DNA of 34,224 nucleotides, from NCBI GenBank assembly GCA_002427045.1, contig DIPO01000018.1, positions 1-34,224 of the forward strand, written 5' to 3'. The translations under genes and the position numbers were made by a program. Every line of letters starts with the position of its first letter. Position 1 is the stretch's first letter. Below, in pieces: positions 14,752-22,530 of this stretch. Under the pieces are notes generated by a model. That model was not told the DNA's origin and did no database searches. It saw only the letters and a list, made by a program, of their open reading frames with translations. This stretch comes from Firmicutes bacterium UBA5486 (GTDB lineage Bacteria; Bacillota; UBA4882; UBA10575).

Positions 14752-15903
14752 TTGAAATACTTTTTTTCTGCTGGGGAGCATTCTGGAGATATGCATGCTG
14801 CCGATCTAATTAGGGCAGTAAGGAAGAAGGATCCCCAAGCGAAAATCTGGGGGATGGGTGGCCCGCTGATGGCTAAAGCCGGGGCAGAAATTCTGATTGA
14901 TCCTACGATCGACAGCACGATTGGTTTTCTCGAAGCAGGGAAAAAGCTTTTTCGTTTTAAAAAATATTTAGGCCAGCTATCACGGTTTTTAAAGGAGAAG
15001 CGGCCAGATGTATTGGTCTGGGTTGATTTTGGTGGTTTCAATCGATTACTGGCAGAAAAGGCGGCTGCTCTTTCAATTCCGGTGGTTTGTATATTTCCTC
15101 CCTCAGCCTGGGCATATGGGAAAGGGAGAGCAGTTAAGCTTTCAAAGTGTGTTACTCATCTGGCTTCGGTTCTCCCTTTTGAGGCGGATTTTTATCGGGA
15201 ATATGGTGTTAAAGTAACATATGTGGGTCATCCGTTAGTAGATAGAGTAAAACCAGAAATTGATCCTGATTTATGGCGGAGATCACAGGGGATAGCAGAA
15301 GGGGAAAGAGTTATTCTACTTATGCCCGGCAGTAGAAAGCAGGAAATAGAGACGCTTTTGCCATTAATGCTGGAAGCAGTTGCTAAGGTGGCATCTAAGC
15401 AGGATGGGTTACGTTTTTACCTTCCAGTGGCTCCTACAATTAATCGGGATCAGATCCGTTCATATCTATATGATTATCCTGGCTTGGTTAAAACAGTAGA
15501 GAGTGAAGAAGTATATACCCTGATGGCAGCAGCAGATCTTGGAATTTTTGCTTCTGGAACCGCTACTTTAGAAGCGGCACTCCTTGGTTTGCCGGTAATT
15601 GTAACTTATCGGCTTACTAAATTATCAGTTTTTATTTTTCAAGTTTTAAGAAATAATGAGCAGAAAGCAAAACCAATAATGGTTGCCCTGCCAAATTTGG
15701 TAAAGGGTCGGCAGGTAGTGCCTGAATTAATCCAAGATGATTTAACAGTGGAAGCTCTTGCCTCCAAGTTCCGGGAGCTTTTAGAAAAAAAAGATTATGT
15801 AGAAGAAATTAGAAAAGACCTCTTACAGATTCCTGAAGTTTTGGGGCCGTCAGGCGTAATGGAAAGAGTAGCAACAATAGTTGTAGGAGAAGCTGCTCAT
15901 TAA
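14752..15903 (+). CDS. lpxB: Lipid A disaccharide synthase (LpxB, GT19)
   Basis: Joins UDP-2,3-diacylglucosamine and 2,3-diacylglucosamine 1-phosphate to form the lipid A disaccharide at the inner membrane. The family pattern is complete over 383 aa: SAGEHSGD at residues 6-13, WVDFGGFN with Asp92 in the place of E. coli Asp98, PPSAWAYGKGR, LPFE at 141-144, VGHPL, MPGSRKQE with Arg195 matching the essential Arg of E. coli, and LPNLVKGRQVVPELIQ. The usual DxPDFN is DFGGFN here. The TTG start is preceded by GGAGAGGGAGGG. Together with the genome's Firmicute traits it indicates an outer membrane with lipid A. No other lpx gene is in the window. A strong terminator follows. Confidence 0.94.
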   Translation: MKYFFSAGEHSGDMHAADLIRAVRKKDPQAKIWGMGGPLMAKAGAEILIDPTIDSTIGFLEAGKKLFRFKKYLGQLSRFLKEKRPDVLVWVDFGGFNRLLAEKAAALSIPVVCIFPPSAWAYGKGRAVKLSKCVTHLASVLPFEADFYREYGVKVTYVGHPLVDRVKPEIDPDLWRRSQGIAEGERVILLMPGSRKQEIETLLPLMLEAVAKVASKQDGLRFYLPVAPTINRDQIRSYLYDYPGLVKTVESEEVYTLMAAADLGIFASGTATLEAALLGLPVIVTYRLTKLSVFIFQVLRNNEQKAKPIMVALPNLVKGRQVVPELIQDDLTVEALASKFRELLEKKDYVEEIRKDLLQIPEVLGPSGVMERVATIVVGEAAH

Positions 15904-15928
15904 AAGATAAAGGAATAATAGATTGTTG

Positions 15929-15956
15929 AACATATCCTTTTTGGATATGTTTTTTT
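15929..15956 (+). terminator. Rho-independent terminator after lpxB
   Basis: AACATATCC (15929-15937), a TTTTT loop, GGATATGTT (15943-15951), then a run of T. It marks the end of the secA-prfB-DUF2993-lpxB unit. Confidence 0.93.
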
Positions 15957-16107
15957 ATTTTCCAAAGATAACCTGTGATTCTTGGTTCTACCCTTTGATC
16001 ATTAAACATATTTTTTACCAAAGCGGATTGTGTTGTTATCTTAACTTGTGACCATAAAAGAATATATGCCTGAACGGCTAGCCAATAAAACTAAAGAGGG
16101 ATCAGCC

Positions 16108-16935
16108 ATGCGTGTTTTTGTTTGCTCTCGTTATAAGCTCATTGGCCTGGGGTTACTGGCGGCCTTTTTATTCTGGTTTTATTCTCATCCTGTAGTTCTA
16201 ATCAATACTGCACGGCAGGTCTCAGTATTACTAGGCAACCGGATTATTCCTATTTATTCAGTAGAGATTCCCGATCAAAGAGTGGCGATTTCTTTTGATG
16301 CTACTTGGGGTGCAGATCAGACAGAAAAGCTTCTCCAGATTTTAAGGATAAATAAGGTTCGAACTACTTTTTTCCTTTGTGGCTTATGGATTGAGAAGTA
16401 TCCGGAGCTGGTAAAAAGAATTGCTATCGAAGGGCATGAATTGGGTAACCACTCGTATACCCACCCCCATATGAATAATTTGACAGAGCGAGATATTACT
16501 CATGAAATAATGCGTACACATAACCAGATTAAGGAATTGACAGGGCAAAATCCTACTCTTTTTAGACCACCATTTGGTGAATATAGCAACAAAGTAATCG
16601 AAGCCGCAAAGGCTTGTGGCTATTCTACGATTATTTGGGATGTTGATTCTTTAGATTGGAAGGATCTAACCGCTAGAGCAATGCTGGAAAGGATTTTGCG
16701 ACAGGTCAAACCTGGTTCCATTATTCTTTTCCATAATGCCGGTAAGCATACTCCGGAAACGGTGACTCAGCTACTACCTGCTCTTAGGGATAGAGGTTTT
16801 CCTATAGTCCCAATTTCAGAGTTGCTGTTAAAAGGTGAGACTTATATAGATCATACTGGACGGCAATATCCCAAAAAAAGTAGTAATGCCAAGAGAGTGC
16901 CAAAGGTAAAAATTGATCCAGGGATGATTAATTAA
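16108..16935 (+). CDS. Polysaccharide deacetylase, PdaB-like (sporulation type)
   Basis: A membrane-anchored CE4-family protein of 275 aa, most like PdaB of Bacillus, which is needed to keep spores intact. One transmembrane helix spans about residues 8-25 and the catalytic domain faces outward. Motifs are SFDATWG (Asp64; PdaB proteins also have W instead of the second Asp), HSYTH at 115-119 for metal binding, RPPFGEY from Arg153, WDVDSLDW near 178 and LFHN with His209. The ATG at 16108 is chosen because GAGGG sits 7 bp upstream; an in-frame GTG at 16048 would add 20 residues ahead of the membrane segment. It stands alone between a terminator and a YlxY-like gene. The substrate, peptidoglycan or another glycan, is not decided by sequence. 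Confidence 0.88.
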   Translation: MRVFVCSRYKLIGLGLLAAFLFWFYSHPVVLINTARQVSVLLGNRIIPIYSVEIPDQRVAISFDATWGADQTEKLLQILRINKVRTTFFLCGLWIEKYPELVKRIAIEGHELGNHSYTHPHMNNLTERDITHEIMRTHNQIKELTGQNPTLFRPPFGEYSNKVIEAAKACGYSTIIWDVDSLDWKDLTARAMLERILRQVKPGSIILFHNAGKHTPETVTQLLPALRDRGFPIVPISELLLKGETYIDHTGRQYPKKSSNAKRVPKVKIDPGMIN

Positions 16936-17058
16936 TGGCTGTTAAACTTCCCTATGCGCGGGTTCCATGGAGTTTTAAGTATGCAAAAAGTGAGATTCTT
17001 TTCACATTTTCACCTTTTATCTATACCAAGGAAAACGTTATTTTTATCTTTTCACGTG

Positions 17059-17075
17059 CCCCAGCAAAGCTGGGG
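17059..17075 (+). repeat. Perfect GC-rich hairpin before the ylxY-like gene
   Basis: CCCCAGC, loop AAA, GCTGGGG: a 7-bp all-matched stem in an otherwise AT-rich spacer. No T-tract follows on either strand, so a standard terminator is unlikely. It lies 46 bp upstream of the next start codon and could be a transcript-stability or regulatory hairpin. Confidence 0.6.
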
Positions 17076-17121
17076 TGGGGAACTACTTAAATTCCCGGAT
17101 GGATAAATGGAGGGTAAAATT

Positions 17122-18099
17122 ATGAATCTGATTGTTTTAGAACGGAGTAAGATTTATAAGTTTATATGCTGGTTTCTGCTAGCGGTTTTAAGTGCTGGTG
17201 TGGCTTCCCGGTGGACAGATACCAGGCGGGCGTTATTTGGGGTAAGAAAGGGTGTTACTTTAGAAGGAGAATCTATGGCTAGGCTTTTGCCGGAGGAAGT
17301 AGGAAAGGTTGTTACTGAATTGGCTAAATTATATTCTATTGAACCCCGGAATGCTGGATATTTTTCTGAAACTGGAGAAGTGATTCCTGAACAAGATGGC
17401 CGGGGAGTCGATATTGAGACTACGGTGGCCAGAGTATTAAAAGCTGCATCTGGTGAAAACGTAAACTTAGTTACCTATGCTATACCTGCGACCGTGGGGA
17501 AGGACTATTTTTCCCCTATTTTCCAAGGACCATCGACCCATAAAGCGGCAAGTCTTACAATTAATGTAGCTTGGGGGGAGGAAGAACTCCCAGAGCTGCT
17601 AGCGATCCTTAAACAGTATGGAGTAAAAGCAACTTTTTTCTTTGATGGGGATTGGGTAAAAAAATTTCCGAATTTTGTACGACAGATTTTCAAGGAAGGC
17701 CATGAAGTAGCAAACCATGGGTTATATCACGGACATCCTGTTCAGATGGGGAGAGATGAATTAAAACGTTTAATTTTAGAAAATTCTCAGCTGTTGAAGG
17801 AGGTAATAGGAAGGGAACCGGCTAAACTCTTTGCCCCTCCTTATGGGGAGTTCAATGAACAGATTGTTGCGGTTGCAGGGAATCTTGGTTACCGGACAAT
17901 TATGTGGACAATAGATACTATTGACTGGAAACGGCCGGCACCGGAAGTTATCTTTCGGCGAGTAATTGATAAAATAAAACCAGGGGCAATTATACTAATG
18001 CATCCTACAGTACCAACAGTAGTTGCTCTGGAGGAAATTATCAAAGCCCTAAAGAGTCAAGGATATTCTCTGGTAACGGTCTCAGAATTGTTAAAGTAG
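17122..18099 (+). CDS. YlxY-like polysaccharide deacetylase-fold protein, catalytic residues missing
   Basis: A 325-aa protein with one N-terminal transmembrane segment (about residues 11-27). A region of about 90 residues follows (VTLEGESMARLLPEEV to ENVNLVTYAIP), as in Bacillus YlxY, and then a CE4 NodB-like fold. The first motif reads INVAWG at about 147-152 where active enzymes have FD. The metal motif is HGLYH at 199-203, and the third motif is APPYGE, not RPPYGE. Loss of the Asp and the Arg suggests a non-catalytic or altered protein, as noted for YlxY. The ATG at 17122 has GGAGGG 7 bp upstream; the in-frame ATG at 17107 overlaps that site. Bacillus ylxY sits beside mlpA, unlike here. 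A terminator follows directly. Confidence 0.85.
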   Translation: MNLIVLERSKIYKFICWFLLAVLSAGVASRWTDTRRALFGVRKGVTLEGESMARLLPEEVGKVVTELAKLYSIEPRNAGYFSETGEVIPEQDGRGVDIETTVARVLKAASGENVNLVTYAIPATVGKDYFSPIFQGPSTHKAASLTINVAWGEEELPELLAILKQYGVKATFFFDGDWVKKFPNFVRQIFKEGHEVANHGLYHGHPVQMGRDELKRLILENSQLLKEVIGREPAKLFAPPYGEFNEQIVAVAGNLGYRTIMWTIDTIDWKRPAPEVIFRRVIDKIKPGAIILMHPTVPTVVALEEIIKALKSQGYSLVTVSELLK

Positions 18100-18101
18100 A
18101 T

Positions 18102-18125
18102 AGACCTTTTTAGGTCTTTTTTTTT
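18102..18125 (+). terminator. Rho-independent terminator after the YlxY-like gene
   Basis: AGACCT (18102-18107), TTTT loop, AGGTCT (18112-18117), followed by T8. The stem starts 3 bp after the stop codon. Confidence 0.85.
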
Positions 18126-18157
18126 AAAAAACTATACTGAAAGAAGGGAAAGGGAAA

Positions 18158-18191
18158 AATACACAGAAAAAGATAATACATAGAAAAAGTT
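18158..18191 (+). repeat. 17-bp tandem duplication upstream of the chemoreceptor gene
   Basis: AATACACAGAAAAAGAT is followed at once by AATACATAGAAAAAGTT: two copies of a 17-bp unit differing at two positions. It lies 60-95 bp before the MCP start, in the likely promoter region. Confidence 0.7.
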
Positions 18192-18251
18192 AAATTAATG
18201 CACGATTTGTATTATTTTTTGATTTTAGTTTAGGAAGGAAGTATTAATGTG

Positions 18252-20405
18252 ATGATAATGGATGAAACAAAATACATGCAGAGACTTCTTAAACCACTAG
18301 ACAGATTATTTGGAAGCTTGATGAAAAATGTTTCAATTAAGAATAAGCTGCTCTTCTTTTTTCTTCTGATTTCCCTAGGGCCAATACTTATTATTGGTTC
18401 AATTGTTTATACTAGTTCACGAGTGATGATTAATAACAAGATAACTGACTATTCAATTAATACTATGACAAAGACGGCACAACATTTGGAGTTGGTTACA
18501 AAAAAATACGAAGAAATCACCTATCAAATGATTGCTTCGGAGGAAGCTAATAAATTATTAATTGATTATGTATCAACAGAAGGGTTTGCTCAAGTTATTG
18601 CCAGAAGAGATTTAGAACGATATTTTAATAGATTAATCTATTCTGATTCTGCTTCCAATATATTCGGGATAATATTTTCAAGTATTAATGGGCAAGAAAT
18701 AAGCCTAGGAGTAGGTCTGTCAAATGAGTTTAAAACATCTTTTAAAGAATCAACAATAAACGAAACAGTTTACAAGGCAGAGGGTGGTGTTGTCTGGTTT
18801 CCTCCAGTTATGGCTAGTGTTGTTGCGGGAGATCATCAGATTATCATGGGGAGGACAATTAAAAACCCAAAGAATGGTAAGGTTTTGGGCAATGCATTTT
18901 TAATAATAAAAGAGGAAACTTTTGACCAAGTATTAAATGATCGAGATCTAGGTAAAATTTCTGAAAGCCGAATTAAAGGAAGCTATACTTTACTTGTTGA
19001 TAAGAATGGTCAGATTATTTCTAGCCCTCTTAAGCATGATATTAATGGTAATATTTTTGAGATGCTAAAAAAGAAAGATTATCTCCGTGATTTAATTAAT
19101 GGAAAGGATTTAAAACCTGGATTTAGAGATGTTATAAATGGTAAATCTACGTACATAACTTTTAAACAGTTTCCTAAAACTGAATGGTATCTACTGGAAA
19201 TGTCTCCAACCTCTTACTTGTATTATGAGACCCGTAGAATAGGATTAATCATTTTATTGCTGGGTGTTTTAAGTGGATTAATAAGCGTGATAATTTCTTT
19301 ATATGTCTCTTATACGATTTCAAATTCTTTAGAAAATGTAGTTTTAGCTATGGGAAAAGCAGAAGATGGAGATTTAACTGCTAGGATCAAGATAGAAACT
19401 GCTGATGAGTTAGGTATGCTAGGAAATAGCTTTAATAATATGATTAAAAATATTGGAAAATTAATTATGGATGTAAAACGGGCTATTGATGCGGTTCAAG
19501 ATCGAAGTGTTAATATGGAACAGAATTCAGAGCAATCAGCAATGGTTGCGGAAACGGTTGCATCTGCGATGGAAGAGATCAGTAGAGGGACTATGGAACA
19601 AACTACAGAATCTGAAAATACTTCAAAACTAATGTCAGATTTAGCTATACTTATTGATGATATTGTTGGAAAAGTTGGAGAGATTGAAACTATTACTGGC
19701 TCGACTAAATCATTGAGTTACAATGCTCAGGGAGCAGTAGAATTATTAATAGAAAAAACCAAAGTTGCAGATAAAATTACGCATAACATTGTTAGTAATA
19801 TTGATGAATTAAATAATAGTGCCCAACAAATCAGTGGTATTACAGAGGCTATTACTAATATTGCCGAACAGACAAACTTGTTAGCACTTAATGCTGCGAT
19901 TGAAGCAGCTAGAGCTGGAGAAGCTGGACGGGGGTTTGCTGTGGTTGCTGATGAGGTTAATAAACTAGCGACTCAGACTGAGGATGCGGTTAAGGTAATT
20001 AATAATATTTTAAAGAATATTGCTAGCAAAACTCAATCATCAAAATCAACTGTAGAACAGATTTATCAAGTGGCTGAAGAACAGAGTTCAGCAGTAACTT
20101 TAACCCAAAAAGCCTTTGGACAGATTATTTCTGCCATGGATAATGTAGTAAAACGGATGAGTGAGATGACGGGTAATTTTAGAACAATAAACCAGTTTAA
20201 AGATCAGACTGCCAATTCAATTATTAATATAAGTGCAATCTCGGAGGAAACAGCAGCTTCTGCCGAAGAGGTCACGGCTTCTTCAGAAGAACAGGCAGGG
20301 ATTGCTGAAAAAGTGAAACAGGTAGCTGAAGAGTTACATTCAATGGCAGAACAGTTAGTGGGAGCTATTGCCCAGTTTAATGTTGATAATGAATCAATTG
20401 ATTAA
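18252..20405 (+). CDS. Methyl-accepting chemotaxis protein with Cache-type sensor
   Basis: Transmembrane chemoreceptor. The order is a short cytoplasmic N-terminus, TM1 at about residues 33-54, a large extracytoplasmic region of about 270 residues that looks like a dCache sensor, TM2 at about 327-352, a HAMP domain (LENVVLAMGKAEDGDLTARI), then a long coiled-coil signalling domain. The kinase-contact tip is plain: ITNIAEQTNLLALNAAIEA, then ARAGEAGRGFAVVADEVNKLA. The ligand cannot be read from sequence. The ATG at 18252 is used; GTG at 18249 and ATG at 18258 are also in frame, and GGAAGG lies at 18233-18238. The gene stands alone, with a terminator before it and a structured non-coding region after it. 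Confidence 0.94.
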   Translation: MIMDETKYMQRLLKPLDRLFGSLMKNVSIKNKLLFFFLLISLGPILIIGSIVYTSSRVMINNKITDYSINTMTKTAQHLELVTKKYEEITYQMIASEEANKLLIDYVSTEGFAQVIARRDLERYFNRLIYSDSASNIFGIIFSSINGQEISLGVGLSNEFKTSFKESTINETVYKAEGGVVWFPPVMASVVAGDHQIIMGRTIKNPKNGKVLGNAFLIIKEETFDQVLNDRDLGKISESRIKGSYTLLVDKNGQIISSPLKHDINGNIFEMLKKKDYLRDLINGKDLKPGFRDVINGKSTYITFKQFPKTEWYLLEMSPTSYLYYETRRIGLIILLLGVLSGLISVIISLYVSYTISNSLENVVLAMGKAEDGDLTARIKIETADELGMLGNSFNNMIKNIGKLIMDVKRAIDAVQDRSVNMEQNSEQSAMVAETVASAMEEISRGTMEQTTESENTSKLMSDLAILIDDIVGKVGEIETITGSTKSLSYNAQGAVELLIEKTKVADKITHNIVSNIDELNNSAQQISGITEAITNIAEQTNLLALNAAIEAARAGEAGRGFAVVADEVNKLATQTEDAVKVINNILKNIASKTQSSKSTVEQIYQVAEEQSSAVTLTQKAFGQIISAMDNVVKRMSEMTGNFRTINQFKDQTANSIINISAISEETAASAEEVTASSEEQAGIAEKVKQVAEELHSMAEQLVGAIAQFNVDNESID

Positions 20406-20414
20406 CCAGAATAC

Positions 20415-20506
20415 CTGAATTCGTGACATCTATAGACACCATGGAAAATCGTGAAAGCTTGCGATAGCGTTTTCCAATGGTATGGATCAATAAGTCACGG
20501 ATTCAG
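20415..20506 (+). repeat. Long nested imperfect inverted repeat downstream of the MCP gene
   Basis: Three nested pairings share one axis. Outer arms are CTGAATTCGTGAC (20415-20427) and GTCACGGATTCAG (20494-20506), 13 bp with one G-T. Middle arms are ACCATGGAAAA (20438-20448) and TTTTCCAATGGT (20470-20481), with one bulge. The inner pair is ATCG and CGAT. No T-tract follows and no ORF is inside. It could be a structured RNA, a degraded small mobile repeat, or a 3' stabiliser. I cannot assign it. Confidence 0.65.
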
Positions 20507-20531
20507 AACTACAGAACTACAGAACTACAGA
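20504..20531 (+). repeat. 8-bp tandem repeat (CAGAACTA x 3.5)
   Basis: CAGAACTA occurs three times head to tail, plus a partial CAGA. The first copy shares its first three bases with the right arm of the inverted repeat. It is short and prone to slippage, so copy number may vary between strains. Confidence 0.85.
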
Positions 20532-20619
20532 TATGTGCTTAAATTTTAAATAATTAAATTTTGCAATTCCTTAATCTTAGAAAAATGAAGCGTTTTACAG
20601 AATTTTAACAAGTATCATA

Positions 20620-20648
20620 TTGTATAAAACCTAAGTAGATGCTATAAT
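20620..20648 (+). promoter_or_regulatory. SigA-type promoter of the leader RNA and family 5 transporter operon
   Basis: TTGTAT (20620-20625), 17-bp spacer, consensus TATAAT (20643-20648). Transcription should begin near 20655, giving a leader of about 345 nt before the binding-protein gene. Confidence 0.78.
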
Positions 20649-20654
20649 ATGTAA

Positions 20655-20800
20655 AATTATAGGCTGGTATCCAGCGAACCAGACCTGCTAGATTTAAAAT
20701 TTTTAACAATAACCTATTCGGAACCGATTTGGTCCGAAATAGGTATAGAGTAGTTAAGCTGTTAGTAGGGCCTTCGCTGGAAGGCTCTTTTTGTTTTTTT
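20655..20800 (+). ncRNA. Candidate riboswitch/attenuator leader, class not recognised
   Basis: The predicted transcript has four elements. (a) CTGGT (20664-20668) and ACCAG (20678-20682) form a hairpin with a 9-nt loop. (b) A long hairpin runs from ACCTATTCGGAACC (20712-20725) to GGTCCGAAATAGGT (20731-20744), with single-base bulges. (c) A strong terminator ends at 20800. (d) The first hairpin's loop region, TCCAGCGAA (20670-20678), is a perfect 9-nt complement of TTCGCTGGA (20773-20781), which is the terminator's loop and part of its stem. Pairing (d) would dismantle or contact the terminator, as expected of an antiterminator or pseudoknot. No T-box TGGNACC element or known riboswitch core was recognised, and no leader peptide is present. 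Confidence 0.6.
20767..20800 (+). terminator. Rho-independent terminator within the leader
   Basis: AGGGCCTTC (20767-20775), loop GCTG, GAAGGCTCT (20780-20788), 9 bp with one G-U, then TTTTTGTTTTTTT. It lies 200 bp before the transporter gene and would stop transcripts started at 20655 unless relieved. Confidence 0.9.
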
Positions 20801-21000
20801 AGCGATGAGCGGCCAGCAGCGAGTTAAAAGATTTATTTTCCAGGCATTTGTCTATCCCGGGCTTTACAGGAGCATGTTAAAAGATGAAAACAAAGAATTC
20901 GTTCCGTAGCTTAAAAAGGCTGTATTCAAAGAACAAGCGACTAGCCAAGAGCTATGAAGTGATTATGATATTTACGCAAATGGAGAAAAAGGGGAAGATT

Positions 21001-22512
21001 ATGATAAAAGGAAAAGTATTACCCGTGTTACTAAGTCTATTAGCGGTCTTAGTTTTATTGGTTTTTGGTAGACTGTTAATTACAGGGGGAAAGAATCCCG
21101 AAAACAAAGTGGTGGTTGTAGTACCACAAGATCCAGATTATTTGGATCCACATTTGGCTTCAGCAGCTGGAACCTATGAAATGATGTTTAATGTCTATGA
21201 GGGACTAGTTAAACCAGCTTCTGATGGAACTCTCCATCCAGCAGTCGCGGAGAAATACACGATCTCTGAAGATGGCCTTACTTACACCTTTATTTTACGT
21301 AAGGGAATAAAGTTTCATAATGGAAGAGAAGTGACTACCAAGGATGTTAAATACTCCCTGGAGCGCTTAATGGGAACCCATACAGGCAAACCACTTTCTT
21401 CTTTTTTTCAAAAGGTGCTGACAGTACAAGCTCCTGATGATCAGAGGATTATAATAAAATTAAAAGAGGTTGATGCTTCGCTTTTAAGTAGTCTTAAGGC
21501 AGCGATTATCCCTAAGGATAATCCGGATCCAAATACCAATCCGATTGGGACAGGACCTTTTCGTTTTGTAGAATATCGTCCCGGACAACGCGTAATTATG
21601 GAAAAGTTTGAAGATTATTGGGATCATGGACTACCTTTATTAGATAAAGTAGAGTTTAAGATTATACCTGACCGGGAGTCGGCACTGATTGCCTTAAAAA
21701 CAGGAACGATAGATATTTATCCACGGATTGATAATAATCGGGTAAGTGAGTTGGGGGATGAGTTATACTATCTTCAAGGCATGCAGAATTTAGTTCAAGT
21801 TATGGCAATGAATATAAAACGTAAGCCTTTTGATGATCTTCGTGTCCGTAAAGCGATTAATTATGCTATTGACATTGATGAAATTATAGAGATGGTAGCC
21901 TTTGGTTTTGGAACGAAACTTGGTTCTGGGATTAGTCCATCAATGGCACAATTTTACGAACCCGGGTTAGAGGATAAATACCGATATAATCAGGAAAAAG
22001 CTAAAGAATTACTGGCGGCAGCTGGTTTTAAAAATGGTTTTAAGACTACTATTTCTGTACCATCAAATTATCAATTCCATGTTGATACGGCTCAAATAAT
22101 TGTAGAACAGCTAAAAAGGGTAGGGATTGAAGCTAAAATTGAGCTGGTAGAGTGGGCAGTTTGGTTGCAAAGGATCTACAAAGGGCGGGATTATGAGATG
22201 ACCATTACTGGTTTATCTGGGAAGCTTGATCCGATGCCGGTCTTAATCAGGTATACATCAGATTATCCCAATAACTTTTTTAATTTCAGCAATCCAGAGT
22301 TTGATGCTTTAAATTGGCAAGCTGTGGGCGAAAATGATCTGGAAAAACGGGCGGAACTATATAAAAAAGCACAACGAATTTTGGCAGAAGAGGCGGCAGC
22401 TGTCTTTATAATGGATCCTAATTACACGGTGGCTTTAAAGAAAAACCTTGCAGGTTATAAAATCTATCCTATATATGTACAAGATATGTCTTCAGTTTAT
22501 TATACTAAATAA
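21001..22512 (+). CDS. Family 5 extracellular solute-binding protein (DppA/OppA type)
   Basis: Binding component of a peptide/nickel/oligosaccharide-class ABC importer. It has 503 aa, with an N-terminal hydrophobic export segment at about residues 6-25 and no lipobox Cys, so it may stay anchored by the signal. The SBP_bac_5 pattern is clear: PDYLDPHLASAAGTYEMMFNVYE, then LTYTFILRKGIKFHNG. The C-terminal GVIEAKIELVEW-like block appears as RVGIEAKIELVEWAVWLQR. The ATG at 21001 is chosen because AAAAGGGGAAG is just upstream; in-frame ATGs back to 20884 have no export signal at the N-terminus. The permease genes follow. The substrate is open: the neighbourhood is sugar-related, and some family 5 proteins bind manno-oligosaccharides. 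Confidence 0.92.
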   Translation: MIKGKVLPVLLSLLAVLVLLVFGRLLITGGKNPENKVVVVVPQDPDYLDPHLASAAGTYEMMFNVYEGLVKPASDGTLHPAVAEKYTISEDGLTYTFILRKGIKFHNGREVTTKDVKYSLERLMGTHTGKPLSSFFQKVLTVQAPDDQRIIIKLKEVDASLLSSLKAAIIPKDNPDPNTNPIGTGPFRFVEYRPGQRVIMEKFEDYWDHGLPLLDKVEFKIIPDRESALIALKTGTIDIYPRIDNNRVSELGDELYYLQGMQNLVQVMAMNIKRKPFDDLRVRKAINYAIDIDEIIEMVAFGFGTKLGSGISPSMAQFYEPGLEDKYRYNQEKAKELLAAAGFKNGFKTTISVPSNYQFHVDTAQIIVEQLKRVGIEAKIELVEWAVWLQRIYKGRDYEMTITGLSGKLDPMPVLIRYTSDYPNNFFNFSNPEFDALNWQAVGENDLEKRAELYKKAQRILAEEAAAVFIMDPNYTVALKKNLAGYKIYPIYVQDMSSVYYTK

Positions 22513-22530
22513 TAGTAAAAGGTGACTGCT

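Noticed and set aside
17059..17075. Intrinsic terminator at the CCCCAGC/GCTGGGG hairpin
   Set aside because: No T-tract follows on either strand, so it is listed only as a hairpin.
18190..18250. SigD (flagellar) promoter before the chemoreceptor gene
   Set aside because: GCACGAT recalls the -10 GCCGATAA, but no TAAA box occurs at the right distance.
20655..20800. T-box, SAM, purine, c-di-GMP, guanidine, TPP, lysine or cobalamin riboswitch
   Set aside because: The conserved cores of these classes were looked for by eye and not found; TTGGTCCG only loosely recalls the T-box TGGNACC. A covariance-model search would be needed to exclude them formally.
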